Positions 16,655 through 25,306 are shown, counted from the stretch's first letter. The stretch is 50,123 bases of DNA from an uncultured Roseburia sp. (GCA_947652855.1 CANTEO010000011.1:1-50123); one strand, 5' to 3'. Notes: generated by a model from the letters alone, not told the origin. Numbers and translations are program-made.

Positions 16655-17301
16655 GCTTCGTTCTCCTTTCGAAAAGCCATAAGCTCCCCTTTGATTCGGT
16701 CAATAAATTCCTGATTCCTAAACATTTTCTTATGTTCATTCTGTATGATGGAATGCACGTTTTCCACGCAGTCCAAAAGCACGTCATTGACGACCAGGTA
16801 ATCGTAATCCTCCATCCCTTCCGTCTCCCACGACGCGCGCGACAGCCTCGCCAGGGCAGCCTCCTCTGATTCCGTCCCCCTGCCAAGCAGGCGTTCCTTT
16901 AGCGTGCCCGCGTCTTTCGGCGTGACAAAGATCAACAGCGCGTCCGGGTACATCTCCTTCACTTTCCTGGCTCCCTGGATCTCTATCTCCAAAATGACGT
17001 CCTTGCCTGCCTCTAAGCGCTCCTCCACATACGCCTTTGGCGTCCCGTAATAATTTTCAACATACAAAGCATACTCAATCAGCTCATGATTTGCAATCAT
17101 TTTTTCAAATTCTTCTCGTGTTTTGAAAAAATATTCCCTTCCGTCCTCTTCCTGCCCCCTGGGAGCCCTCGTCGTCGCGGAAATGGACAGCGCGTACCGC
17201 TCCCCATGCCGCTGCAGCAGCTCCTGCATGACTGTGCCCTTTCCAGAGCCGGAAAACCCGGAAAGCACGGTTAATATGCCTTTTCTTTTCTGATCCATCA
17301 T
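16651..17301 (-). CDS. gmk: Guanylate kinase
   Basis: The 216-residue cytosolic enzyme phosphorylates GMP to GDP. The P-loop is SGFSGSGKGTVMQELL. The GMP-binding segment SISATTRAPRGQEEDGREYFF and the lid-region arginines (ERLLGRGTES) are in place. Length is typical (about 205), with a slightly extended C terminus. The start overlaps remA by four bases and the stop overlaps rpoZ by four bases, a fully coupled remA-gmk-rpoZ block. Confidence 0.96.
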   Translation of the reverse strand: MMDQKRKGILTVLSGFSGSGKGTVMQELLQRHGERYALSISATTRAPRGQEEDGREYFFKTREEFEKMIANHELIEYALYVENYYGTPKAYVEERLEAGKDVILEIEIQGARKVKEMYPDALLIFVTPKDAGTLKERLLGRGTESEEAALARLSRASWETEGMEDYDYLVVNDVLLDCVENVHSIIQNEHKKMFRNQEFIDRIKGELMAFRKENEA

Positions 17302-17564
17302 GCGCCCTCCCGGCTGCCCATCAGCTCATGGAACCGCCCCGCCAGCGTATCCGGCCCAAGCGCGGATATAACGACCGTCTTCTGTTCCATGACCAATATG
17401 CTCCTCGTCTTCCTGCCCTGCGTCGCGTCCACGATGCGCTCCTCCTGCTTTGCCCGCTGCACCAGCCGCTTCGCAGGCGCAGAATCCGGCGAGACAACGG
17501 CGACAATTTTGTCTGTATGCACCAAATTGCCAAAACCAATGTTCATCAGCTCCGCCATAGCCAT
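17298..17564 (-). CDS. remA: RemA-like regulatory protein (DUF370)
   Basis: The 88-residue protein matches DUF370/RemA, a ring-forming DNA-binding regulator of biofilm matrix and osmoprotection genes in Bacillus. NIGFGNLVHTDKIVAVVSPDSAP is the family core (quoted in part), and the TQGRKTRSILVME segment carries the conserved arginines used for DNA binding. Two in-frame ATGs (17564 and 17558) are possible; the second has AGGG six bases upstream. It lies three bases after yicC and overlaps gmk, the standard Firmicutes arrangement. Confidence 0.92.
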   Translation of the reverse strand: MAMAELMNIGFGNLVHTDKIVAVVSPDSAPAKRLVQRAKQEERIVDATQGRKTRSILVMEQKTVVISALGPDTLAGRFHELMGSREGA

Positions 17565-17567
17565 CCC

Positions 17568-18446
17568 CTACTCAATGTTCTGAATCTGCTCCCGCACCTT
17601 CTCAATGTCGGTCTTTAGCTCAATGCCAATGTCCGCAATCTTTAAGTCCGTCGTCTTCGATAAGATCGTGTTGGCCTCCCGGTTCATCTCCTGCGCGATG
17701 AAGTCCAGCTTCCTTCCAATGCTGCCGCCTTCCCTCAAGGCCGCCCTCGTCGATTCCACATGGCTCCTTAGGCGCACGACCTCCTCGTCCACGCAGATCT
17801 TATCCGCAAACAGGACGACCTCCGCGGCGACCCTGCCCTCATCGACCGAATGGTCCGCCAAAAGCTCCTTTAGCTTCTCCTCCAGGCGGCCGCGGTATTC
17901 CAAAAGGATCTCCGGGGAGCGCTCCTCAATGAAATCCACATAGGAAAGCATTGCGCCAAGCTTCTCGTCCAAATCAGCCGCAAGGCGCTCCCCTTCCTCC
18001 ACCCTGCTTTTCACGAACTGGCCGCACGCCTCCCGCAGGGCTTTCTCCAAAACCGTCCAAAGCTCTTTTTCATCGACAGCCTGCTCCTCCATCGTAAGGA
18101 CTTCGGGGCATCGGGACAGCGCGCTGACGCGCACGTCGTTCTCCAGGCCAAACGCCTCGGCCATCTGCTTAAAAAAGCCGACATATGCCGCCGCCATGTC
18201 CCCATTGTACTTAAGCGCAAGGCTTTCTTCGGTGAAATCTTCATACGTAATATATACGTCTACCTTGCCCCGCTGTATATATTCTTTCAGCAGGGCGCGA
18301 ATAGCGCTTTCAAAAAAGCCCAGTTTTTTTGGCATCTTAATGCTCATGTCCAAATACCGGTGATTTACGGATTTGACCTCCACTGTGAATTTGCGGCTGC
18401 TCTCCATCGCCTCACAGCGGCCAAATCCGGTCATGCTTTTAATCAT
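17568..18446 (-). CDS. yicC: YicC family endoribonuclease-like protein
   Basis: The 292-residue protein matches the YicC family, whose E. coli member is linked to RNA decay. It opens with the diagnostic MIKSMTGFGR and ends with the conserved region TRAALREGG...KLDFIAQEMNREANTILSK (shortened here), with a helical middle. The longest frame extends 41 codons further to 18569 but that stretch is low-complexity, basic and Cys/Trp-rich. ATG 18446 with GGAAGGCGG upstream is the real start. It is the first gene of the remA-gmk-rpoZ unit, driven by the promoter at 18568-18595. Confidence 0.93.
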   Translation of the reverse strand: MIKSMTGFGRCEAMESSRKFTVEVKSVNHRYLDMSIKMPKKLGFFESAIRALLKEYIQRGKVDVYITYEDFTEESLALKYNGDMAAAYVGFFKQMAEAFGLENDVRVSALSRCPEVLTMEEQAVDEKELWTVLEKALREACGQFVKSRVEEGERLAADLDEKLGAMLSYVDFIEERSPEILLEYRGRLEEKLKELLADHSVDEGRVAAEVVLFADKICVDEEVVRLRSHVESTRAALREGGSIGRKLDFIAQEMNREANTILSKTTDLKIADIGIELKTDIEKVREQIQNIE

Positions 18447-18567
18447 GCAAGCTTTACCGCCTTCCCATATATCGTATTCCCGCAGCAGGCTAAGCCCGTT
18501 TTGGCAAGCTGCCGCTCTTTTGTGCCTTCGATGCCTTCTGCGCCATGCGCAGCGCATACTTTTATTC

Positions 18568-18595
18568 ATTATAACATATTTTACAAAATTTACAA
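18568..18595 (-). promoter_or_regulatory. SigA-type promoter for the yicC operon
   Basis: On the minus strand TTGTAA (18590-18595), a 16-base spacer and a perfect TATAAT (18568-18573) form a promoter. The leader to yicC would be about 115 nt. Confidence 0.7.
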
Positions 18596-18602
18596 CACCG
18601 TC

Positions 18603-18631
18603 TTTACGCAGTTTGGCATTTCCATTATAAT
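18603..18631 (+). promoter_or_regulatory. SigA-type promoter for the DUF4190-like gene
   Basis: TTTACG (18603-18608), a 17-base spacer and a perfect TATAAT (18626-18631) lie back to back with the yicC promoter, only seven bases apart. The gene starts at 18691 with GGGAGG five bases upstream. Confidence 0.65.
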
Positions 18632-18690
18632 AGGCTGTAACTAAGTTAAACTGCCAAAACAGGCTAAGCTATCTTTATCGGGAGGTTATC

Positions 18691-19074
18691 ATGGACGTTC
18701 AACAGGAAAACAAAACGCCAAAGGCACATGGGCAGAACGGCCGTCCCAACGGCATGGCGCTTGCCTCCGTCATTTTAGGCAGCGTCGCACTCGCGTCGTT
18801 TAGCTGCATTTACCTTTCAGCCGTCTGCGGCTCGCTTGGGATTGTGCTTGCGCTTTTATCCAAAGGCCCCTCTTACCGCATGGACGCCCGCGGCACGGCC
18901 GGCCTGGCTTTAAGCGCATCCGGCCTGGCTTTGACCGTGCTGACATACGCCCTCGCCCTGCTGTTCCTCATCCGCTCTTTTGGAGGGGTGGACGGCTTCC
19001 TAAGAGAGTACGAAAGCCTGTACAAGGCCAGCAGCGTCGAGGAGCTGTACCAGATCTTAGATGGCGCAAAGTAA
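18691..19074 (+). CDS. DUF4190-like small membrane protein
   Basis: The 127-residue protein has a polar N terminus and two to three hydrophobic segments (about 20-50 and 65-95). The layout N-G-M-A-L-A-S-V-I-L-G, then GIVLALLSKG, is that of DUF4190 membrane proteins found across Firmicutes. No enzymatic motif is seen and the role is unknown. It converges with the DUF2752 gene and overlaps it by 18 bases at the 3' ends. Confidence 0.75.
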   Translation: MDVQQENKTPKAHGQNGRPNGMALASVILGSVALASFSCIYLSAVCGSLGIVLALLSKGPSYRMDARGTAGLALSASGLALTVLTYALALLFLIRSFGGVDGFLREYESLYKASSVEELYQILDGAK

Positions 19075-19506
19075 CGTCAAATCCACGCCAAACAGGGCAA
19101 GGGCAAGATTTTTCACCGCCAGGTTGACAAGCACGAGGACAAGCGCGGCCACAGCATACTGACTGCGGTAACGAAGCCTGACGCGCAGGCGGCCCGCGCT
19201 TATGCGCCAAGCCGTCTGGGAGGCCATAAACCACAGATAAAGCGCGGCGCAGTACGGCACAAGCGGATGGAGGAAAAACGAGCGCAGCCATTCCCCATGA
19301 AGCAGCGCCAAAGCCGCCCTTGTCCCGCCGCAGCCTGGGCAGTAAAAGCCAGTGACGGCATGAAACACGCAGGGCATCCGAAAAAATGCCGTCGCCTGCT
19401 CCGGAAGCATTCGAAAGAGCAAATACGCCAGCGCGAAAAGCCCCGGAAGGCAAAGCCCCGCCACATAGAGCGTCTGTTCAATCTGCATCTGTTCTTTTTC
19501 ATCCAT
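19057..19506 (-). CDS. DUF2752 family membrane protein
   Basis: The 149-residue protein carries the DUF2752 signature: a hydrophobic helix, then GFYCPGCGGTRAALALLHGEW, whose CPGCG pair looks metal- or disulfide-forming, followed by two or three more membrane helices. The function of the family is unknown. The 3' end overlaps the convergent gene. Its promoter should lie in 19507-19587, a region shared with the divergent metalloprotease-like gene. Confidence 0.85.
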   Translation of the reverse strand: MDEKEQMQIEQTLYVAGLCLPGLFALAYLLFRMLPEQATAFFRMPCVFHAVTGFYCPGCGGTRAALALLHGEWLRSFFLHPLVPYCAALYLWFMASQTAWRISAGRLRVRLRYRSQYAVAALVLVLVNLAVKNLALALFGVDLTLLCAI

Positions 19507-19521
19507 TTTTCCATTCCCGCC

Positions 19522-19549
19522 TTGTGTTTTTTCCTAATTTTGTTATAAT
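19522..19549 (+). promoter_or_regulatory. Promoter for the HEXXH gene
   Basis: TTGTGT (19522-19527), a 16-base spacer and a perfect TATAAT (19544-19549) precede the strong AAAGGAGG at 19571-19578 and the ATG at 19588. Confidence 0.55.
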
Positions 19550-19587
19550 AATACTATTGATTCTATTTGTAAAGGAGGCAAACGACA

Positions 19588-20025
19588 ATGCGCATTGGAG
19601 GTATTTCCAACTACAGCTGCCCAACCGGATACGGCTCCGAGCCAGTCAAGCCGGGATATGAGTCTTCCCCCACGGAATGCCAATCCTGCAAAAGCCGCAA
19701 ATATCAGGACGGCTCCAATGAAAACGTATCCTTTAAGGCAGCCGCCCACATCTCCCCAGAGGCGTCCGGGGCAAGGGTCCGCGCCCATGAGGCGGAGCAC
19801 GTTTCCAACGCATACAGCAAAGCGGCCAAAGAAGGCGGAGAGGTGCTTTCCGCAGGCGTGACAATCCGTACCGCCGTCTGCTCGGAATGCGGGCGCGTCT
19901 ACACCGCGGGCGGAGAGACAAGGACAATGATTAAGTACACAGACGAATCGAACCCTTACCAGAAAAATCAGAAATCCTTAGACGCCGCGATATATCCCGG
20001 CGCCAACATTGACACGGCCGCCTGA
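19588..20025 (+). CDS. Small putative metalloprotease (SprA-related, HEXXH)
   Basis: The 145-residue protein has an HEXXH zinc site, RAHEAEHVSNAYSKA (H67, E68, H71), in a short helix after a polar N terminus. About 40 residues further, VYTAGGETRTM holds a GGE (E110) comparable to the conserved G-G-E of the SprA-related putative metalloprotease family, where a glutamate would be the third zinc ligand of a gluzincin. Two cysteine pairs (C31/C34 and C98/C101) flank the core. No signal peptide or membrane segment is seen. Activity is inferred from the motif only. It has a very strong ribosome binding site and its own promoter, and is followed after 36 bases by a DUF975 gene. Confidence 0.75.
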   Translation: MRIGGISNYSCPTGYGSEPVKPGYESSPTECQSCKSRKYQDGSNENVSFKAAAHISPEASGARVRAHEAEHVSNAYSKAAKEGGEVLSAGVTIRTAVCSECGRVYTAGGETRTMIKYTDESNPYQKNQKSLDAAIYPGANIDTAA

Positions 20026-20061
20026 CGCCGCACCGGCTGCGGCCAAAGGAGCATAAACTGT

Positions 20062-20778
20062 ATGAGACTTGCATCAAAAGAATGGAAACGTCAGGCAAGG
20101 GAAGCGCTGACCGGCCATTACAGCTTGGCAATGGCTGCTTTTGTGATGGCGGAATTCATCATTACGGCGATCAGCCTTCCCTTTCAGCGTTTCCTTTTTC
20201 AAAACCCAAGCGGCCTTCAGGTTCTGCTGTCGTTATTGGCGGCCGCGGCAATTTCTTTGTTTTCCTCCGTGCTAAACGGAGGATTAACCTACATCCATTT
20301 AAGCCTTGCAAGAAAAAAAGAGGCCCGCGTCACAGATCTGTTTCATTTTTTCTCCAGGCGGCCGGACCGCTTTATCCTTGCAAAGCTGGCATATTCCGCA
20401 ATCTTCCTGCTTGCGGCGGCTCCCGCCGTCATTTGCTCTGCGCTCGCCTATCTTGAGCGCGGCGGGTATCTTTTATTGACGGCGCTTTGGATCGTGACGT
20501 GCGTTCTGCTGGCTTATCTGTCAATCTCCTTTCAATTTCTGTTTTTCCTTTTGGCAGACCGCCCTAAGGACGGCGTCATGGAAAATTTGAGGGAAAGCCT
20601 GCGCCTGACGCGTGGAAAAAAGGCCCGGCTGCTCTATCTCAACGTCAGTTTCCTTGGCATGGCCGTCTTGTCTATCCTCTCCCTTGGGATCGGGCTTTTA
20701 TGGGTCGCGCCTTATATCAGCCAAACGCAAGCCGCGTTTTACGAAGACGCAGTCAAAAACACGGAAATCCATTTATAG
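20062..20778 (+). CDS. DUF975 family membrane protein
   Basis: The 238-residue integral membrane protein has the DUF975 layout: an N-terminal amphipathic K-x-x-A-R-E-A-L-x-G-x-Y region (residues 8-20), then five or six hydrophobic segments. The phrase LRESLRLTRGKKARLLYLNVSFLG is the conserved cytoplasmic loop before the last two helices. The function of the family is unknown. AAAGGAG stands ten bases before the ATG. The stop codon lies within a hairpin that ends the opposite-strand ABC operon. Confidence 0.88.
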   Translation: MRLASKEWKRQAREALTGHYSLAMAAFVMAEFIITAISLPFQRFLFQNPSGLQVLLSLLAAAAISLFSSVLNGGLTYIHLSLARKKEARVTDLFHFFSRRPDRFILAKLAYSAIFLLAAAPAVICSALAYLERGGYLLLTALWIVTCVLLAYLSISFQFLFFLLADRPKDGVMENLRESLRLTRGKKARLLYLNVSFLGMAVLSILSLGIGLLWVAPYISQTQAAFYEDAVKNTEIHL

Positions 20779-20787
20779 ATTTCCGTG
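20754..20787 (-). terminator. Terminator of the ABC transporter operon, inside DUF975 3' end
   Basis: CACGGAAATC (20760-20769) and GATTTCCGTG (20778-20787) form a perfect 10-bp stem with an 8-base loop. On the minus strand it is followed by TTTTTGAC. It therefore ends minus-strand transcription from the permease gene, whose stop is at 20849, yet it overlaps the last codons of the plus-strand DUF975 gene. Confidence 0.75.
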
Positions 20788-20848
20788 AATTTCAGCGCAG
20801 CCCTTTCTGCTCCATTCACATGGGCTAAGCCCCAATCCGGGCGCGGCC

Positions 20849-23188
20849 TCATTCCCCTAAAAGCAGCTCTTTTGGCGCAATCTCCTTAATGTTCAGGGAC
20901 AGCGCGCACGTCACGGCAAATGCAAACAGCGCCATGCCTGCCCCCGCGGCTATGACAAACCCATATGGAATGGAAAATGTGCATTTTACAATGCCAATTC
21001 CTTTCAAAAAAAGCGCCATCAGCGGATTCATCACCAAGCAGCTTGCCGCCAGGCCAACCGCAGTGGACGCCGCCACGACCGGCAGGAATGAAAGCGCCGT
21101 CTGCATGACGAGCTGTCCTGTGGTGCAGCCTAGCGCCTTTAATATGCCATAGTCCCTCCGCTTGTTTCCAAGCTCCGTCCGCACAAGCAAAAAAAGCACA
21201 AACACGACCAAGGCCGCCCCCAAGGCCAGAATCGCCGCCACAATCACTGTGATTAAAGAAACATAGACCGAGCTTGCCCCCTGCACCGTCTCTTCTATAT
21301 TGATCGTGGCATTCACGTCGCCAAAAAACTTCTGCCTCACCTCTGAATGAAACGCCTCAATATCCGTCCCCTCCGCAAAGTTTAAGTAGTAGCTGGCATT
21401 CTCAAGCGCGCCAAGCCGCTCATACCCGGCCCGTGTGAGCAGGCAGTCCTTGCCAAGCATATTGCTCATCTGCGTAAAACCGGTAATCAGATACGTCTCC
21501 TTTTTCCCATTTACCGTTATGGCGGCCTCCATCCCAATTTCAAGGCCCGCCTCGCCCGCATATTTGGCCGCGACGGCAATTTCATTCTCATATTTCGGAG
21601 CCCTTCCCCGAAACACAATGGACTCGCCAATCCCGGAAAAATCTTCAGAAATCGTGGCTGACAGCGCAAGGCCGCCCACATGGCGCACTTCTTGCGTATG
21701 GAACAGATAGATGTCCTTGACGCGCCGGTCAGCCTTCATTTCCCGCAAAAACTCCTTCTCTGCTCTTGCGCTGACATTGACGCAGCTATCCGCCGTCTCG
21801 CCCATAACCAGGTTCAAAAACGGCGTGATGTCGGCAATGACATTTTCTGCCATCATGCCGGAAAACACAACGATCAGAGACAGCGCGAACATCGTGAGGC
21901 AGAGGATGGCGTTTTGCTTCATCCCGGAAAGCGTCGTCTTTAAGGCAAGCGCAAGCGTCAAAGGCGCCTTTGCCGTCTCCAACGGAAGATGGTTGCGCTT
22001 AAAATTATGCGACAATATGCCCTGCCGAAGCGCGACGATCGGCTCCAGCCTCTTGATCTTGCAGGACGAGGCCAGGACGGCAAGCGCAGCCATGCCGCCC
22101 AAAAGCAACGGAGCCGCCAGGTAAGGCAAGGGACGGACACGCATCTGATATGGGATGCCCGTCTGCGCGTCCAGCAATCTGCTGATCTGCGGAAACACAG
22201 CGCCAGACAGCACGGCCCCGGCGGCCGCAGCGGCTGCGGATATGCCCACAAACTGCAGCAACAGGGAAGAGACAAGCTGACGGCCCGTATATCCGATTGC
22301 CTTTAGCGCGCCAAAATCTTTCATTTTTTCCCGAATCTGATTGTCAATATTGGAGGCAATGACGACGACTGCTATCACAAGAACCGCAAACGCCATTGCT
22401 CTTATGATGCCGGAGCAGATCATCTGGGAAATATAGCGCGACGTTGAGACCAGCGCATAGGAATTGCTCACCATTTGGGCATCCGGCTCCCTCTCGGACA
22501 CCGCGTTTTTTAACGCCACCTCATAACGCTCGCTTTCTTCGCTGTCTTTCAGCCGCACGGAGCAGAGGACAGACTTTGGCGCGCAGCCCAGTCCCTCAAG
22601 CTCCCTGTACTTATCTTCGGTCAAAAGGAACGCGCAGACGCCGCAATTATGCGAGCCTGCCATGGCGCTGTTGAAAAACCCGCAGACCGTATAGGAGACC
22701 GGCACGCTCCCAATGAAGACCGTTATTTCTTTTCCCACCGCGACATCCTCTGACTGATACAGGATGGGCAAATACACGCCGCTTTTTAGATGGCCTTCCT
22801 CCACGATCTCCATTTTTCCCACCAGACGGGAACAGGCGGCTTCTTTTTCCAAAAACACAAGATTCGCGTTAACCTTTCCCCCGCCATACTCAAAAACCCC
22901 GACCATGTGCATGGCGTCGTCTAAGGAATAGGCATCCACACGCCCGTCCTGCGCCATCGTCTGCCCAAGGAACTGACGCAGCTTACCCAAATCGCCGTCC
23001 ACCGCAAGCGTCACATGGCCGTCCTTCTGCCTGTCGTGGCAGCGCTTAAAATTCTGCTTATAGTCCGTCTCAAGCATCAGCCACAGATGCAGCATAAACG
23101 CGGCAAGCAGCATCAGAATGGCGATCACGGCCGCCTGCCCTTTCTTCCCCCGCATATTGGAGCGGACAAGGAGCATCGTCTTTCCCAT
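20849..23188 (-). CDS. ABC transporter permease with two FtsX domains
   Basis: The 779-residue protein has an N-terminal membrane helix (about 17-37), a large extracellular MacB-periplasmic-like region, three helices at about 265-375, then a second helix, extracellular domain and three C-terminal helices at about 645-765. This is the two-FtsX-module layout of MacB/YtrF/BceB-like permeases, which move peptides or lipoproteins or sense antimicrobials rather than import nutrients. Conserved phrases MKDFGALKAIGYTGRQLV and RRDYGILKALGCTTGQLV mark the two coupling regions. It begins one base after the ATPase gene stop and is controlled by the adjoining two-component system. The substrate cannot be read from sequence. 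Confidence 0.92.
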   Translation of the reverse strand: MGKTMLLVRSNMRGKKGQAAVIAILMLLAAFMLHLWLMLETDYKQNFKRCHDRQKDGHVTLAVDGDLGKLRQFLGQTMAQDGRVDAYSLDDAMHMVGVFEYGGGKVNANLVFLEKEAACSRLVGKMEIVEEGHLKSGVYLPILYQSEDVAVGKEITVFIGSVPVSYTVCGFFNSAMAGSHNCGVCAFLLTEDKYRELEGLGCAPKSVLCSVRLKDSEESERYEVALKNAVSEREPDAQMVSNSYALVSTSRYISQMICSGIIRAMAFAVLVIAVVVIASNIDNQIREKMKDFGALKAIGYTGRQLVSSLLLQFVGISAAAAAAGAVLSGAVFPQISRLLDAQTGIPYQMRVRPLPYLAAPLLLGGMAALAVLASSCKIKRLEPIVALRQGILSHNFKRNHLPLETAKAPLTLALALKTTLSGMKQNAILCLTMFALSLIVVFSGMMAENVIADITPFLNLVMGETADSCVNVSARAEKEFLREMKADRRVKDIYLFHTQEVRHVGGLALSATISEDFSGIGESIVFRGRAPKYENEIAVAAKYAGEAGLEIGMEAAITVNGKKETYLITGFTQMSNMLGKDCLLTRAGYERLGALENASYYLNFAEGTDIEAFHSEVRQKFFGDVNATINIEETVQGASSVYVSLITVIVAAILALGAALVVFVLFLLVRTELGNKRRDYGILKALGCTTGQLVMQTALSFLPVVAASTAVGLAASCLVMNPLMALFLKGIGIVKCTFSIPYGFVIAAGAGMALFAFAVTCALSLNIKEIAPKELLLGE

Positions 23189-23189
23189 C

Positions 23190-23948
23190 TCACCACCCCA
23201 TTTCCTTCAAAAAGCCTAAGAGCGCCTCATGCCGCTTTTTATCGCCTGAAACATACTCACCAAGCAGGCATTCTCCTAAAATCATGCCGTCCTTCAAATA
23301 CAGAATGCGGTTTCCCCTCCTTGCCAGCCGCATATCATGCGTTACCATGACAATGCTCTGCCCCTGCCTGTTGAAGTTTGTCAAAAGATCCATCACGAAA
23401 AGCCCGGCCTTGGAGTTAAGGGCCCCCGTCGGCTCGTCGGCAAAAAGCAGGCCCGGATGATTGATTAGCGCCCGGACAATCCCCGCCCGTTGGGCTTCGC
23501 CTCCGGAAAGCTGAGACGGGAACTTCCTCTGCGTCTCTTCCGATATGCCCACCGTCGAGAACAGCTCCCTGGCCCTGGCCACAATGGCTGTTTTGTCCTT
23601 GCCCGTCAGATAGCCCGCCGCCAGCACGTTATCCATGACAGACATCCCGTCAATCAAATAAATCTGCTGAAAAACAAATCCGCAATGGGCGCGCCGAAAC
23701 GCCGCCAGCTTATCCTGGCTTAAGCCGGAAATCTTGCTCCCCTCAAGCCAGACCGTGCCAAGCGACGGCGCGTCCATGCCGGACAAGGCGTATAAAAGCG
23801 TGGATTTGCCCGCTCCGCTTGCCCCCATAATGACAGTAAAGTCCCCCTGGTAAAGCTCCAGGTCAATGTTTTTTAAAATATGCTGCAGCGTCCCTCCATT
23901 GGAAACGGACTTGCTTAGGCTCTCCGCCTTTAAGAGTATCTGTTTCAT
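23190..23948 (-). CDS. ABC transporter ATP-binding protein (MacB/LolD type)
   Basis: The 252-residue ATPase has Walker A GASGAGKST, the Q-loop FVFQQIYLID, signature LSGGEAQRAGIVRAL, Walker B LLFADEPTGALNSK and the H-loop MVTHDMRLA. This is the LolD/MacB/BceA subfamily that pairs with FtsX permeases. The longest frame starts at 23987, but ATG 23948 preceded by AAGGAGGAGG is plainly the start. The permease follows at once. Ordered repeats at 23990-24027 upstream suggest regulation by the response regulator. Confidence 0.95.
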   Translation of the reverse strand: MKQILLKAESLSKSVSNGGTLQHILKNIDLELYQGDFTVIMGASGAGKSTLLYALSGMDAPSLGTVWLEGSKISGLSQDKLAAFRRAHCGFVFQQIYLIDGMSVMDNVLAAGYLTGKDKTAIVARARELFSTVGISEETQRKFPSQLSGGEAQRAGIVRALINHPGLLFADEPTGALNSKAGLFVMDLLTNFNRQGQSIVMVTHDMRLARRGNRILYLKDGMILGECLLGEYVSGDKKRHEALLGFLKEMGW

Positions 23949-23989
23949 GGCAACCTCCTCCTTCGCAAGCCTTATGTTACGCCGCAAAC

Positions 23990-24027
23990 CCTTAACTGTC
24001 TTTAGGCAATCCTTAAATTTCCCTTAA
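23990..24027 (-). promoter_or_regulatory. Phased repeats, likely response-regulator operator
   Basis: CCTTAA occurs at 23990-23995, 24011-24016 and 24022-24027, with an imperfect copy CTTTAG at 24000-24005. The steps of 10, 11 and 11 bases put all copies on one face of the helix, as expected for tandem OmpR-type dimers. The site lies between the sensor kinase gene and the ATPase gene it would control. No clean -10 box was found downstream. Confidence 0.55.
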
Positions 24028-24037
24028 ATCCGATGCG

Positions 24038-25306
24038 TCACTGACTGCTCCCGCTAAGCGCGACCCGAACCGTCACCTTAAGGCCCCTCGCCCCGTTTTC
24101 CACGGAAAGCTCCCCTCCCATCCCCTTCATGAAGCTGTCCGAAATAAAAAGGCCAAGGCCCGCTCCGTCCGCGCTTTTGGCGTTTTTCCCACGCACAAAC
24201 TTCTGCTTCAGCAACGGCAGCTCACTGTCGCTGACGCCGCCGCCATAGTCCTCAATGCTGACGGCAAGAAACCTGCCTTCCTTTGCCGCCGTCACTTCTA
24301 TGCCAGTGCCGGCATATTTATAGGAGTTGGAAAAAAGATTGTCGAAAACCTGCTGTAAGCGAAGGCCGTCCGCAGACACCCTACAGGCTGGAACCGCTGG
24401 AATGGCGGCGCGGTGAAGGTAATCCGCTTGCTGGAGCAGGGTTTTTATTGTCCTGCCATCAAGCTCTGCCGGGGAGACGGAAAGCTGCTCCAGCTCCTCT
24501 AACGCCGAGGCGAACAGATTTGTGACAAGCGCATTGATCTGGTCCGCTTTCTGCATGATCTGCGTATAGCTCTCCCTGGCCCTTTCATCAGCCGCAAGCG
24601 CGGCCCCCACCTCTGAGGCCGCCTGAATGCTCGCCACAGGGGTTTTTATGTCATGGGACAGCTTGGCGACCAGCTCCCGTTTGCACGCATTCGCCTCCGC
24701 CTCCGCCCTCCGTGCTTTTTTCAATTCCGAGCGCATCATGTCAAAGCTCTCCGTAAACGCGCCAAAGACATTTTGCCTGTCCATTTCCAAGGGGATGTCC
24801 AAATTGCCTCCCGCTATGCGCTCCGCAAATCCCTTCAGCCTCCGAAACGGCTTTTGAATGGCCTGACTGACATAAAAAAAATAGCCGATGCAGGCTATGC
24901 ATTGCAATACGACGGCCCCCGCCAAAAACAACGTCGTCTTTTCTTTCCTATCCCAAAACAGGCGCGCGCTGTCATTGTGAATCAGGATTTTTCCTACAAC
25001 GGCTCCCCCGACGGCTACGTCCATCGCCATATCCCAATGGCGGACCGCCTCGTTCACGCTCCGGCTTAAGCCCGGCCTTGTTTGAAACAATACGTTTCCG
25101 TCCAGATCAATCACAACGTAGTCAAGGCGCGTCCTGTTCTTATGCCGTCCCATCTCTTCCCAATCCGCCTGCACCGTCTGCACCGCGTCATTAACCAGAA
25201 CCGCGTCCTGCGCATCGTCGGCCTCCCAACCGGCAAAAGAAAGAAGGGCGGCCAGCTCCGCCGCAAAGAGGGCCAGAAAAAAAGGCCAAAACCTTTGTCT
25301 ATTCAT
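24038..25306 (-). CDS. Sensor histidine kinase
   Basis: The 422-residue membrane kinase has two membrane helices (about 7-26 and 124-146) around a roughly 100-residue extracellular sensor. A HAMP region (about 147-200) and HisKA follow, with the phosphorylated His in KLSHDIKTPVASI (H218). The HATPase domain shows the N box DNLFSNSYKYAG, G1 EDYGGG and G2 GAGLGLFIS. The start overlaps the response regulator by eight bases, showing translational coupling. It sits directly before the ABC transporter, the usual arrangement for antimicrobial-sensing systems, though the signal is unknown. Confidence 0.94.
   Translation of the reverse strand: MNRQRFWPFFLALFAAELAALLSFAGWEADDAQDAVLVNDAVQTVQADWEEMGRHKNRTRLDYVVIDLDGNVLFQTRPGLSRSVNEAVRHWDMAMDVAVGGAVVGKILIHNDSARLFWDRKEKTTLFLAGAVVLQCIACIGYFFYVSQAIQKPFRRLKGFAERIAGGNLDIPLEMDRQNVFGAFTESFDMMRSELKKARRAEAEANACKRELVAKLSHDIKTPVASIQAASEVGAALAADERARESYTQIMQKADQINALVTNLFASALEELEQLSVSPAELDGRTIKTLLQQADYLHRAAIPAVPACRVSADGLRLQQVFDNLFSNSYKYAGTGIEVTAAKEGRFLAVSIEDYGGGVSDSELPLLKQKFVRGKNAKSADGAGLGLFISDSFMKGMGGELSVENGARGLKVTVRVALSGSSQ

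Noticed and set aside
18447..18569. 41-codon N-terminal extension of yicC
   Set aside because: Basic, Cys/Trp-rich, unlike the family; the inner ATG has the ribosome binding site and the family's first residues.
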